Assembly: GCA_036806345.1 (NCBI GenBank)
Contig: DAIROT010000030.1
Span: forward strand, 1 to 26,511
From: QHCF01 sp003244275
Lineage (GTDB): Bacteria > Actinomycetota > Acidimicrobiia > Acidimicrobiales > QHCF01
Direction of reading: 5' to 3'
Length of the DNA: 26,511 nt
Shown here: one piece after another, positions 16,293 through 23,683 of the stretch
How the letters are laid out: each line of letters begins with the position of its first letter
How positions within the stretch are numbered: position 1 is the first letter of the stretch
The notes under the pieces: model-generated
What the model was told of the DNA's origin: nothing
The model's database searches: none
The model's input: the letters and a program-made list of their open reading frames with translations, nothing else
Position numbers and translations under genes: made by a program

Positions 16293-18564
16293 CGCCACCA
16301 CCGCCTCGTCGACCGATCTGTTTGAGGAGGTCTACGGCCGTCTGGCCGACCGGGTCGCCCTGGGACGTCGGCGGCTGGGCCGGCCGCTCACCCTGGCCGA
16401 GAAGATTCTCTTCAACCACCTGGCCGACCCCGAGGGCCAGGACCTGGAGCGGGGCCGCAGCTATGCCCAGCTGTTCCCGGACCGGGTGGCCATGCAGGAC
16501 GCCACCGCCCAGATGGCCCTCTTGCAATTGATCACCGCCGGAGTGGACAAGGTGGCCGTGCCCACCACCGTTCACTGCGACCATCTGATCCAGGCCCGGG
16601 ATGGGGCGGATGAGGACCTGTCGGCGGCCGAGAAGGCCAACGCCGAGGTCTACGACTTCTTGCAAACGGTGTCGGCCCGCCACGGGATCGGCTTCTGGAA
16701 GCCGGGCTCGGGCATCATCCACCAGGTGGTCCTGGAGCAGTATGCCTTCCCCGGAGGCCTGCTGATCGGCACCGACAGCCACACTCCCAATGCCGGAGGG
16801 CTGGCCATGATCGGCGTAGGGGTGGGGGGCGCCGACGCGGTCGATGTCATGGTGGGAGAGCCGTTCGGCTTACGCTGGCCCAGGGCCATCGCCGTGGTCC
16901 TCACCGGTGCCCTGCAGGGATGGACCTCGCCCAAGGACATCATCCTGGAGGTGGCCAGGATCCTCACCGTGAGCGGAGGAACGGGGGCCATCATCGAGTA
17001 CCTGGGCCCGGGGGCAGCATCGCTGAGCGCCACCGGCAAGGCCACCATCGCCAACATGGGCGCCGAGATCGGGGCCACCTGCTCCCTGTTCGGATACGAC
17101 GACCGGACGTCGGCCTACCTGGCCGCCACGGGACGGGCGGCGGTGGCCGAGCTGGCTGGCTCAGTGGCCGCTGACCTGCGGGCCGATCCCGAGGTCGAAG
17201 CCGATCCAGCCCGCTTTTTCGACCAGGTGGTCGAGATCGACCTGTCTGCGCTGGAGCCCCGGATCGTCGGCCCCCACTCTCCCGACCGCTGCCGGCCGGT
17301 ATCCCGCATGGGCGCCGAGGCGGCCGAGGAGGGATGGCCGACCGAGCTGTCCCAGTGCCTGGTCGGCTCGTGCACCAACTCCTCCTACGAGGACATCGCC
17401 CGGGCCGCCCACGTGGCCCGCCAGGCCGCCGCCCAGGGTCTTAAGACCAAGGTCCCCCTGCTGGTGACGCCCGGGTCGGAGAGGGTCCGAGCCACCATCG
17501 AGCGCGATGGCCTGCTGGGGGAACTGGAGGCCATCGGGGCCACGGTGCTGGCCAACGCCTGTGGCCCGTGCATCGGGCAGTGGAAGCGGGACGATGTTGA
17601 GGACGGCCAGACCAACTCCATCCTCAGCTCCTACAACCGCAACTTCCCCAGGCGCAATGACGGGAACCGGGCGACCCTCTCGTTCATCGCCTCACCCGAG
17701 ACCGTGGTGGCCTACGCCCTGGCTGGGACCTTGGCTTTCGACCCCTTGACCGATACCATCGACGGCGTCCGGCTGGAGGCGCCGGTGGGTGACGAGCTTC
17801 CCACTCGGGGCTTCGAGACCAGTGAGGGCGGGTACGTCAGCCCCCCGGCGGACGGACGCCAGGTGGAGGTGAAGGTTCGCCCCGGCAGTGAACGGCTCCA
17901 GTTGCTGGAGCCGTTCCCGGCGTGGGACGGCCAGGATCTGTTGGAGCTGCCGATCCTGCTCAAGGCCAAGGGTAAGTGCACGACAGACCACATCTCGGCC
18001 GCCGGCCCGTGGCTTTCTCGCCGGGGCCACCTGGAGGCCATCTCGGCCAACTTGTTCCTCGGGGCGCTCAATGCCTTTACCGGTGAGACTGGCACCGGTC
18101 GCTGCGTGGTCCACGGGGCCACCGAGTCGTTGCCCGCGGTCGCCCGCCACTGCCGGGAGGCGGGCGTGGGCTGGGTGGCGGTGGGAGACGAGAACTATGG
18201 GGAGGGCTCATCCCGGGAGCACGCGGCCATGGAGCCCCGCTTTATGGGGGCCCGGGCCATTCTGGTCCGCTCCTTCGCCCGGATCCACGAGACCAACCTC
18301 AAGAAGCAGGGTCTCCTGCCCCTTACCTTCGCCGACCCGGCCACCTATGACCTGATTGGCGAGGGCGACCTGTTATCGGTGCTGGGACTGGCTGACCTGG
18401 CACCCAACCGCCGGGTGTCATGCCGGATCACCCGACCGGACGGGACGACGCTGGACTTCGAAGCGGACCACACCCTGGCGGCCGAGCACATCGAGTGGTG
18501 GCGGGCCGGCAGCGCCCTCAACCTGATCCGGGCTCGCTCGGCTGGCGGCTCCGGAGGGCGCTGA
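16267..18564 (+). CDS. Aconitate hydratase, mitochondrial-type
   Basis: A 765-residue [4Fe-4S] enzyme that interconverts citrate and isocitrate in the TCA cycle. Cluster ligands are Cys369 (VGSCTNSSYED), Cys432 and Cys435 (NACGPCIGQW). Substrate motifs include GTDSHTPNAGG, the ENYGEGSSREHAA swivel-domain loop and RSFARIHETNLKKQG. Length and motif spelling fit the mitochondrial-type family rather than the ~890-residue AcnA type. ATG 16267 has only a weak Shine-Dalgarno; a better one upstream serves a different frame. The 3' end is 4 bases from the convergent gatD stop. Confidence 0.96.
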   Translation: MAAIATIADATTASSTDLFEEVYGRLADRVALGRRRLGRPLTLAEKILFNHLADPEGQDLERGRSYAQLFPDRVAMQDATAQMALLQLITAGVDKVAVPTTVHCDHLIQARDGADEDLSAAEKANAEVYDFLQTVSARHGIGFWKPGSGIIHQVVLEQYAFPGGLLIGTDSHTPNAGGLAMIGVGVGGADAVDVMVGEPFGLRWPRAIAVVLTGALQGWTSPKDIILEVARILTVSGGTGAIIEYLGPGAASLSATGKATIANMGAEIGATCSLFGYDDRTSAYLAATGRAAVAELAGSVAADLRADPEVEADPARFFDQVVEIDLSALEPRIVGPHSPDRCRPVSRMGAEAAEEGWPTELSQCLVGSCTNSSYEDIARAAHVARQAAAQGLKTKVPLLVTPGSERVRATIERDGLLGELEAIGATVLANACGPCIGQWKRDDVEDGQTNSILSSYNRNFPRRNDGNRATLSFIASPETVVAYALAGTLAFDPLTDTIDGVRLEAPVGDELPTRGFETSEGGYVSPPADGRQVEVKVRPGSERLQLLEPFPAWDGQDLLELPILLKAKGKCTTDHISAAGPWLSRRGHLEAISANLFLGALNAFTGETGTGRCVVHGATESLPAVARHCREAGVGWVAVGDENYGEGSSREHAAMEPRFMGARAILVRSFARIHETNLKKQGLLPLTFADPATYDLIGEGDLLSVLGLADLAPNRRVSCRITRPDGTTLDFEADHTLAAEHIEWWRAGSALNLIRARSAGGSGGR

Positions 18565-18573
18565 CCGGTCAGC
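18560..18573. repeat. 14-base palindrome joining two convergent stop codons
   Basis: GCTGACCGGTCAGC is a perfect palindrome that contains the aconitase TGA (18562-18564) and, on the other strand, the gatD TGA (18569-18571). No T-run follows on either strand, so it is not a typical intrinsic terminator. Confidence 0.6.
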
Positions 18574-19447
18574 CAGACGCCGTAGGCGCCCTGGGCTGGC
18601 CAGGACGGCGAAAGAGCCTCGCCGCCAGCGGGGCCTTGCCTCGGGGGGCCCTCGGGAGGCTCCGCCCCCCCCGGGCCGCGGTCAGGCGGGCCGTGCGAAG
18701 GGCCATCACCTCGGTATCGTCCAGGGGATCCAGGGGACCCACCACCCAGGACAGCAACAGGTCAGCCAGGGCCGGGTTGCGAGCCAGGAGCGGCCCATGG
18801 AGATAGGTGCCCACCACCCGGGCCCCCAGGGCACCCTCGGTGCCATCGCCGCCCCCGTTGCCCACGCCGGTGCGCACCTGGGCCAGGGGCCGGGCCGACG
18901 GGCCCAGGGTGGTCAACCCGCCGTGGTTCTCATAACCGGTGAGGGTGGGCAGGCCCAGTTCCGGCACCGGGGCGCAGACCACCTCCCCCACCGCCCGTAG
19001 GCCGACTCCCTTGGCCGCCCGCACGTCGAGCAGGCCCAGGCCGGCCCGGGGCTGGCCGTCCGAGCCGGCGAACGACTCCCCCACCACCTGATAGCCGGCG
19101 CACACGGCCAGCACGACCGCCCCGTCCTGCATGGCCCGGGTCAGCGGGCGCCCAGCCGCCATGGCCGCGGCCGACTGGGTCTGGGGACCGTCCTCGCCGC
19201 CTCCCAGGCAGTACAGGTCGGCGCTGGCCGGCACCGCCTGGTCCGAGGCAATCTCGATGACCTCGGCCGCCACTCCCCGCCACCGCAGACGCTGGGCCAG
19301 CACCACCGCGTTGCCCCCATCGCCGTAGGTACCGAGCAGGTCAGGGTGCACCACCACGATGGTGACGGCCGAGTCGCGTTGGCGGCCCGATGCTCCTGGC
19401 GCCTGGGGGCCGGGCACGGGTCCACCTGGCACGGGTTCACCTGGCAC
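18569..19447 (-). CDS. gatD: Lipid II isoglutaminyl synthase, glutaminase subunit GatD
   Basis: A 292-residue class I glutamine amidotransferase that supplies ammonia to MurT for amidation of D-Glu in lipid II. The nucleophile is Cys116 (AVCAGYQ) and the catalytic His is His217 (GTYLHGPLLARNP). The GYENHGG motif typical of GatD is present. GTG 19447 is chosen because GAGGGGGAG lies about 6 bases upstream; it overlaps the murT stop by 11 bases. Two further in-frame GTGs at 19432 and 19417 lie in a tandem repeat, so the first ~10 residues are uncertain. The N-terminal linker (1-28) and the basic C-terminal tail make it longer than the usual ~240 residues. Confidence 0.93.
   Translation of the reverse strand: MPGEPVPGGPVPGPQAPGASGRQRDSAVTIVVVHPDLLGTYGDGGNAVVLAQRLRWRGVAAEVIEIASDQAVPASADLYCLGGGEDGPQTQSAAAMAAGRPLTRAMQDGAVVLAVCAGYQVVGESFAGSDGQPRAGLGLLDVRAAKGVGLRAVGEVVCAPVPELGLPTLTGYENHGGLTTLGPSARPLAQVRTGVGNGGGDGTEGALGARVVGTYLHGPLLARNPALADLLLSWVVGPLDPLDDTEVMALRTARLTAARGGRSLPRAPRGKAPLAARLFRRPGQPRAPTASG
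19418..19447. repeat. 15-base tandem repeat carrying alternative gatD start codons
   Basis: On the minus strand GTGCCAGGTGAACCC (19447-19433) is followed by GTGCCAGGTGGACCC (19432-19418) and then another GTG. Each unit begins with an in-frame GTG and the first overlaps the end of murT. Confidence 0.7.
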
Positions 19448-20747
19448 CGTCTGCTCCCCCTCGGCGCCGGGCGAGGCGTCTCCGCAGATCCTGAAAGGCG
19501 GTGTAGTTGCCCACGAAGTCCACCGGTCTGGACTCGTCGGCCCCGGCCCCGTCCGGAACGGACGACCCGCCGGTCCACACGGCGTCCACGGCCGCCAGCA
19601 CGTCCGGCACCACCTGGTGCTCAACTCCCGCGTAGGCCAGGCGCACACCCAGATCCAATGCGCGCTCCCCGCTGGCCACCACCGCCCGGCCCACCAGTCG
19701 CTCGAACGGCACGTCCCACAGCCAAGACGGATCCCGGCCATCGGCCACCTTGGCGTTGATGGCCACCACCACCGGGGCGGGGGCCGGGGCGATCAGGTCG
19801 AAGGTCTCGACCCACCCGGCCGGGTTCTTGGCCAACAGCAATCTGACCCACCCGCCCTCCACCCGAGCCACCTGATACCGGCCAGCGATCTCGGCCGTGG
19901 CGGCCATGGCTGACAGGGCCGTCTTTTCGCGGATGCCCATCACTGAGGCGGCGGCCGTGGCCATGGCCGCGTTGGCCCGGTTGCAGCGCCCGGGGAGAGC
20001 GAGGTCGATGGGCAGGCGTTGGCCATCTGCCTTTACCAGCATGTCCCCCTCCAGCCACACGTCCGGCGCCGGGCGGGACAGCCCGCAGCGACAGGACCAA
20101 CCGTGATCGGCAGGGTCAGCGGAATAGTGGATGCGACCCTCGCAGCGGGGGCACCCCGAGGAGTCGGCCCGCCAGGGCTGACCGGCCGCCACCCAGGTCA
20201 CCGGACCGCTGGCCTCGCCACCTGCCCCGGCCGCCCAGGCCACGATGGGGTCATCGGCATTGGCCACCACATGGGTGCTCGGCAACCCGGCCAGGGCCGC
20301 TCGCCATCTGGCCCCCAGCATGCGGACCTCGCTGATACGGTCGAGCTGGTCGCGGGACAAGTTGAGCAGGGATACCACGACCGGCGCCACGGCGGTGGCC
20401 ACCGGCCCCACGAACCCCTCGTCGACCTCCAGAGCAGCGGGCGACTTCGATCGGTCCAGCGACAGGGCCGCCACCAGCCCGGGCGGCAGGTTGGCCCCGC
20501 CGATGTTAGTGACCACCGGCCCGGCGCTGCTCAGGGCGGCCGTCAGCAACCGGGTGGTGGTGGTCTTCCCGTTGGTGCCGCTGACCAGGGCGATACGCCG
20601 CCCCGACGCCAGGCGGCCGAGTGCCCCCCGGTCGATGGCCAGGCTCACCCGTCCGCCGATCACGGTGCCACCCCCGGCGCCCAGGCGCCGGGACAACGCC
20701 CCCACGGCGGTGCCCGTCCTTGCCGCCACCCGGGTGCGCATGGCCAT
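19437..20747 (-). CDS. murT: Lipid II isoglutaminyl synthase, Mur-ligase-like subunit MurT
   Basis: A 436-residue Mur ligase homologue that with GatD amidates the alpha-carboxyl of D-glutamate in the peptidoglycan stem. The ATP-binding loop is SGTNGKTTTT (Lys61). The ligase core carries the Cys4 zinc ribbon diagnostic of MurT (Cys199, Cys202, Cys219, Cys221), followed by the DUF1727 C-terminal domain (about 310-420). ATG 20747 is the first of two close in-frame ATGs. A TAACCT hexamer 7 bases upstream suggests a leaderless message. The overlap with gatD fits a two-gene operon. Confidence 0.95.
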   Translation of the reverse strand: MAMRTRVAARTGTAVGALSRRLGAGGGTVIGGRVSLAIDRGALGRLASGRRIALVSGTNGKTTTTRLLTAALSSAGPVVTNIGGANLPPGLVAALSLDRSKSPAALEVDEGFVGPVATAVAPVVVSLLNLSRDQLDRISEVRMLGARWRAALAGLPSTHVVANADDPIVAWAAGAGGEASGPVTWVAAGQPWRADSSGCPRCEGRIHYSADPADHGWSCRCGLSRPAPDVWLEGDMLVKADGQRLPIDLALPGRCNRANAAMATAAASVMGIREKTALSAMAATAEIAGRYQVARVEGGWVRLLLAKNPAGWVETFDLIAPAPAPVVVAINAKVADGRDPSWLWDVPFERLVGRAVVASGERALDLGVRLAYAGVEHQVVPDVLAAVDAVWTGGSSVPDGAGADESRPVDFVGNYTAFQDLRRRLARRRGGADGAR

Positions 20748-20754
20748 GGGTCAG

Positions 20755-20760
20755 AGGTTA
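20755..20760 (-). promoter_or_regulatory. -10 hexamer TAACCT of murT-gatD
   Basis: TAACCT, then 7 bases (CTGACCC), then ATG 20747, the layout of a leaderless actinobacterial promoter. Confidence 0.5.
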
Positions 20761-21030
20761 GGGGCCGCCGGCCAGGCCAGCGCTGGCCCGAACCGGGGGC
20801 CGATCACCTCCAGCTGTGTACTTGTGTAGATGAGCTCCGATATAGCGGTACAAGCGCGCCAGTGCCCTGCGGTGCACCCACGCCGTGGCATCCGGCCGCC
20901 GAAGGCTTCGGAGTCGAACGCAGCGACCGATCGACGCTGGCTCGATGGGGCCTGGAGCCAGGTTGAACGTGTCATGCTTGGCGCTGCGGAGACCCTGATC
21001 CACCGCTGCCTCGATCTGGTGGCAAGCTGG
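20761..21030. other. Intergenic stretch without a recognised gene
   Basis: These 270 bases lie between murT and the anti-sigma gene. A minus-strand frame ending in TGA at 20751-20753 reads ELIYTSTQLEVIGPRF before it stops, which resembles coding sequence, but it has no credible start and may be a gene remnant. Small inverted repeats occur at 20775-20788 (GGCCAGCGCTGGCC), 20899-20911 (CCGAAGGCTTCGG) and 20937-20961 (CTGGCTC/GAGCCAG). The last could terminate the sigma operon, but no T-run follows. Confidence 0.35.
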
Positions 21031-21327
21031 TCACGGCGATTCCTCGGGGGCAGTGAGCGCGGTGGCGAAGCGGCGCAGCCGCTCGATGGCCAGGCGGTCC
21101 TCGGGGTGCGGATCGTGGCCATCGGCGCGGCGGCCCAGCGCCAGTTTGATCCGGGCGTAGACGTCGGACTCCATCCCGCAGCGCAGGCAGTGCTCCAAAT
21201 GGGCGGCGACCTCGGCCGTTCGGGCGATGTCGAGTTCCCCGTCAAGGTAGCTCTGCAAGACCCGGCCGACGTCGCGGCACGCGGTGACGTCGGCCACGCG
21301 TTGGCGGAGCCGTTGCAAGGTCCTCAC
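21031..21327 (-). CDS. Zinc-binding anti-sigma factor (ZAS/RsrA type)
   Basis: A 98-residue protein with the ZAS signature His43-x3-Cys47-x2-Cys50 (HLEHCLRC) and an additional Cys17. In RsrA-type regulators these residues bind zinc and, on thiol oxidation, release the sigma factor. There is no membrane helix, so it acts in the cytoplasm. The start is GTG 21327, with AGGAGG 6 bases upstream, and it overlaps the sigma stop as GTGA. The C-terminal ~45 residues are unlike the family. It is the expected partner of the sigma factor encoded just upstream; redox sensing is inferred from the motif and the gene neighbourhood. Confidence 0.85.
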   Translation of the reverse strand: MRTLQRLRQRVADVTACRDVGRVLQSYLDGELDIARTAEVAAHLEHCLRCGMESDVYARIKLALGRRADGHDPHPEDRLAIERLRRFATALTAPEESP

Positions 21328-21881
21328 CACATCCCTCCTCTGGGGGCCAGGCCGGCTGCGGCCAGCCGGGCCCGGACCTTCTTCCTGGCCCGATGTAACC
21401 GGCTCATCACCGTGCCCACCGGCACACCCAGCGCCAGCGCCGCTTCTGCGTAGGTGAGCTGGTCGAGGTCGACCAGCTCGACGACCTGGGCCATCAGCAC
21501 CGCCAGGCGGCCTAGAGCGACCTGGACGGTCTCGTCGAAGAGGCGAGCCTCCGCCGCGTCCTCCGGGCCAAGCGAAGACCCGGTGTCGGCCATCTCCTCG
21601 GAGGTGGCGGGATCGTCGAGCAGGTCGGGGCGCTGGCGGCGGTGACCGTTGGCGTGCGCGTTTCGCATGATGGTGAACAGCCACGCCCGGGGAAAGGCGC
21701 CGTCGAAGTGGTCGATCGCCCGATAGGCGCGCAACAGCGTGTCTTGCACCAGGTCCTCGGCGTCGTGCTCCTGGGCGGTCATCGTCCGGGCCACGTGCAA
21801 CAACACCCCCAGCTCGGGGACCACGACCCTCTCGAATGCCTGGTCACGCTCCGGGTCACCCGAGGCCTGGGACGGTCCCAT
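21324..21881 (-). CDS. ECF RNA polymerase sigma factor, SigR/SigH-like
   Basis: A 185-residue sigma factor with region 2 at about 20-85 (AEDLVQDTLLRAYRAIDHFDG, then FPRAWLFTIMRNAHANGHRR) and region 4 at about 118-172 (LTYAEAALALGVPVGTVMSRLHRARKKV). Region 2 wording is close to that of the SigR/SigH group. ATG 21881 shares one base with the stop of the mycoredoxin-like gene (TGATG), and its own stop overlaps the anti-sigma GTG, so all three are translationally linked. Three SigR-type promoters in the next 1.3 kb, one in front of its own operon, make autoregulation likely. Confidence 0.93.
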   Translation of the reverse strand: MGPSQASGDPERDQAFERVVVPELGVLLHVARTMTAQEHDAEDLVQDTLLRAYRAIDHFDGAFPRAWLFTIMRNAHANGHRRQRPDLLDDPATSEEMADTGSSLGPEDAAEARLFDETVQVALGRLAVLMAQVVELVDLDQLTYAEAALALGVPVGTVMSRLHRARKKVRARLAAAGLAPRGGMW

Positions 21882-22348
21882 CAGGCCATCCTCCGGGCGA
21901 CCCGGAAGGCCAGGTAGGCGGCGGCGACGACGGCGTCGAGGGCCCAGCTGAGCGCCCCGTGGCCGGTGAGATCGGCGGCGAAGCTGGCGGCAACCACCGC
22001 CCAGATCACCACCCACTGGACGACCCGCAGCGCCGGCCACCCCGGCCCGCGCACCGATGCGGCACGGTCCGAGTCGATCGCCTCGGGCACCAACCTGCCC
22101 GCCAGTTCCATCACCGCCGACGCCGTGGGATTCACCAAGCACTTCCCACCGACCACGACGGTAGGGACGGTCTCGTTGCCCCCCGCCGAACGCCGGACCA
22201 CTGCCGCCGCGGCGGGGTCTTTCCAGATGTTGACCTCGGTGGTCGCCACCCCGAGCTTGCGCAGCCGCCGGCGCAGGCCGGCGCAGTAGGGGCAGCCCGG
22301 ACGCCAGTACACCGTGACCGGCGAAACCGCGTCTGCAACATCTTCCAC
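21881..22348 (-). CDS. Mycoredoxin/glutaredoxin-like protein with C-terminal membrane helices
   Basis: A 155-residue protein. Residues 10-90 form a glutaredoxin-fold domain with redox motif Cys19-Pro-Tyr-Cys22 (RPGCPYC) and the cis-Pro region TVPTVVV, in the style of mycoredoxins that reduce mycothiol mixed disulfides. Residues about 106-150 hold two hydrophobic helices, so the domain is tethered to the inner face of the membrane. The start is fixed at GTG 22348 by a SigR-type promoter whose GTT box ends 8 bases before it; a longer frame from ATG 22435 would run across this promoter and back to the nrtS-like gene. It leads the operon with the sigma and anti-sigma genes. Confidence 0.87.
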   Translation of the reverse strand: MEDVADAVSPVTVYWRPGCPYCAGLRRRLRKLGVATTEVNIWKDPAAAAVVRRSAGGNETVPTVVVGGKCLVNPTASAVMELAGRLVPEAIDSDRAASVRGPGWPALRVVQWVVIWAVVAASFAADLTGHGALSWALDAVVAAAYLAFRVARRMA

Positions 22349-22356
22349 GACCCAGG

Positions 22357-22382
22357 AACCCGTTGAGCGCACCGTCCATTCC
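22357..22382 (-). promoter_or_regulatory. SigR/SigH-type promoter of the mycoredoxin-sigma-anti-sigma operon
   Basis: GGAAT (22378-22382), 18 bases, GTT (22357-22359), then 8 bases and GTG 22348. This equals the published SigR/SigH consensus (GGAAT and GTT, 18-base spacer). Transcription would begin at or next to the GTG. Confidence 0.75.
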
Positions 22383-22391
22383 AACAGTCGT

Positions 22392-22640
22392 CTACCGGCG
22401 GGTGGCGATGAGGATGCCGACATTGGAGACGGCAAAGGGGACCAGGTAGGTCAAGCCGGTCTTCAGCCACACCGCCGTGGTGGCGTGGCCGGCCACGACC
22501 ACGTCGAGCTGGTTGATGGCGAACAGGACGGTGCCCACGATCACGGCGGTGGCCGCGGTGCGTCGCAGGTGGGCCGGGCGGCTGACGACCTGTAGTGCCT
22601 GGCGCCATCCCCGCCAGGTGTCGCGGTGAGATTCAGTCAT
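22392..22640 (-). CDS. NrtS-like small membrane protein (putative nitrate/nitrite transporter)
   Basis: An 82-residue protein with two hydrophobic helices (about 29-50 and 58-78). The pattern INQLDVVVAG... LKTGLTYLVPFAVSNVGIL resembles the NrtS family of small nitrate/nitrite transport proteins known from cyanobacteria and other bacteria. The family call rests on remembered wording and is moderate. ATG 22640 overlaps the ancestral stop of the upstream oxidoreductase as ATGA (TGA at 22637-22639), so the two were co-translated. Its presence in a thiol-stress operon is unusual. Confidence 0.7.
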   Translation of the reverse strand: MTESHRDTWRGWRQALQVVSRPAHLRRTAATAVIVGTVLFAINQLDVVVAGHATTAVWLKTGLTYLVPFAVSNVGILIATRR

Positions 22641-23603
22641 GGCTCGGCCGGTCGGGTGTCGGCGAGAACCGCCCGGGCGGCTTGGCGCCCCGGGTACCGG
22701 CGATGCCCCCGCTGGGGGCGGTCCCGGCCCCGCTCAGATACAGCCCGTCGACGGGGGTGCGATGCGACGCCAAGGCAGGGATGGGGCGGAAGGGGCCGAT
22801 CTGGTCGAGGCCCAGGTCGAGGTGCATGGGATGGGCACCGGGCCAGCGCCGGTCCGCGTCCATACGGTCCGGGGTCCAGGCGTAGGTGTCGACGACGTTG
22901 GCTCTGAAACGGGTGCGTGGACCTCCACGATAGCGAGGGCGGCGTCGACGAAGGCGTCTCGGTGGCGTCCCATCCTCCGGTGATCTGGGCCGGGGTGGTC
23001 GGGCAGGCCAGGTAGATGGTGTGGTGGCCGGGGGAGCCAGGGTCGTATCGAGGGCGGAGGGGGTGAACGCGTACATCGGAAGGGTCGACGGGAGCCGGCC
23101 GGCCTCAGCCGCCGCCCATCCGGCGTCGAGCGTATCGACGCGGTCGACGTAGCTTTGCTGCCCGGCGAAGTCCTCGGGCCGTCCGTGTGGGTAGCGCGGC
23201 AGGGACCGGGCGGCGACGTGAACGAACCCTTGCACGGCGTGGAGCGCCGGATAGCGCGCAACTCGGCGGCCACGTCACCGGGGAGGGGGCGGCCAAGGAG
23301 GGAGAAGACACCGAGTGCAGGTCGAAGCGGTAGCCGGGAATGGTCATACCTGCGGGGCCGTGATACCTGCGGGCCGAGGGATCGGTGTCGCCACACCAGG
23401 CGGCGTCGCCGTCCTCGTTTCCGCGCACCTCGAAATGGCAGTAGCTGGGTGCGACGTGTTACGGGCAGCGAAACGGTGGTGCTGTCGCGCCGACACTCCT
23501 GTCGCAGCGAGGGAAGGAACCGTGGGCCGGCCCCCACCACGACAGGTGTCGTCGCCCTTCGGCCGACACCATGGCGTTCCCACCGCTCGGATCGTCTCGT
23601 CAC
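22633..23603 (-). pseudogene. COG1233-type FAD oxidoreductase (phytoene-desaturase-like), frameshifted
   Basis: Fragments in different frames match the carotenoid-desaturase-like oxidoreductase family. From GTG 23603 there is a VVVGAGP nucleotide-binding start, then in another frame IPGYRFDLHSV, then VDRVDTLDAGWAAAEAG and LPMYAFTPSALD, then SPGHHTIYLACPTTP, and finally WPGAHPMHLDLGLDQIGPFRP and GLYLSGAGTAPSGGIAGT. Frame changes occur near 23040, 22960 and 22680, and the part between the FAD motif and residue ~150 is largely missing. Removing one base in the GGG run near 22681 restores a conserved ending and a stop that overlaps the next start as ATGA. A SigR-type promoter still precedes the GTG. 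A complete family member has about 500 residues. Confidence 0.8.
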
Positions 23604-23611
23604 AGCCGAGA

Positions 23612-23637
23612 AACCCCGTTGACGTCAACACGATTCC
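23612..23637 (-). promoter_or_regulatory. SigR/SigH-type promoter of the COG1233 oxidoreductase unit
   Basis: GGAAT (23633-23637), 18 bases, GTT (23612-23614), 8 bases, GTG 23603. Spacing to the start codon is identical to that of the other two promoters of this type. Confidence 0.7.
23618..23629. promoter_or_regulatory. 12-base palindrome GTTGACGTCAAC inside the promoter spacer
   Basis: A perfect palindrome lies between the -35 and -10 boxes of the minus-strand SigR-type promoter and 20 bases from the -35 box of the divergent one. Its place suits an operator for a dimeric regulator. It is absent from the spacers of the other two promoters. Confidence 0.4.
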
Positions 23638-23648
23638 GTCAAAGTGCC

Positions 23649-23675
23649 GGGAATGGACCTGGCGGCTGGCGAGTT
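23649..23675 (+). promoter_or_regulatory. SigR/SigH-type promoter of the disulfide reductase-peroxiredoxin operon
   Basis: GGGAAT (23649-23654), 18 bases, GTT (23673-23675), 8 bases, GTG 23684. Beyond the consensus it shares GGAATGGAC and GTTCCTGNGTCGTGG with the mycoredoxin promoter. The -35 boxes of this and the divergent promoter are 11 bases apart. Confidence 0.75.
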
Positions 23676-23683
23676 CCTGTGTC

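Noticed and set aside
20830..21453. 207-codon plus-strand frame opposite the anti-sigma gene
   Set aside because: The minus-strand anti-sigma and sigma genes have clear motifs, Shine-Dalgarno and overlaps; this frame has none.
22349..22435. Longer mycoredoxin-like protein starting at ATG 22435
   Set aside because: The extension would run across the SigR-type promoter and overlap nrtS; the glutaredoxin fold starts after GTG 22348.
23336..23362. Fourth GGGAAT box
   Set aside because: At 18 bases it is followed by GTG rather than GTT, it lies inside the decayed oxidoreductase and no gene starts after it.
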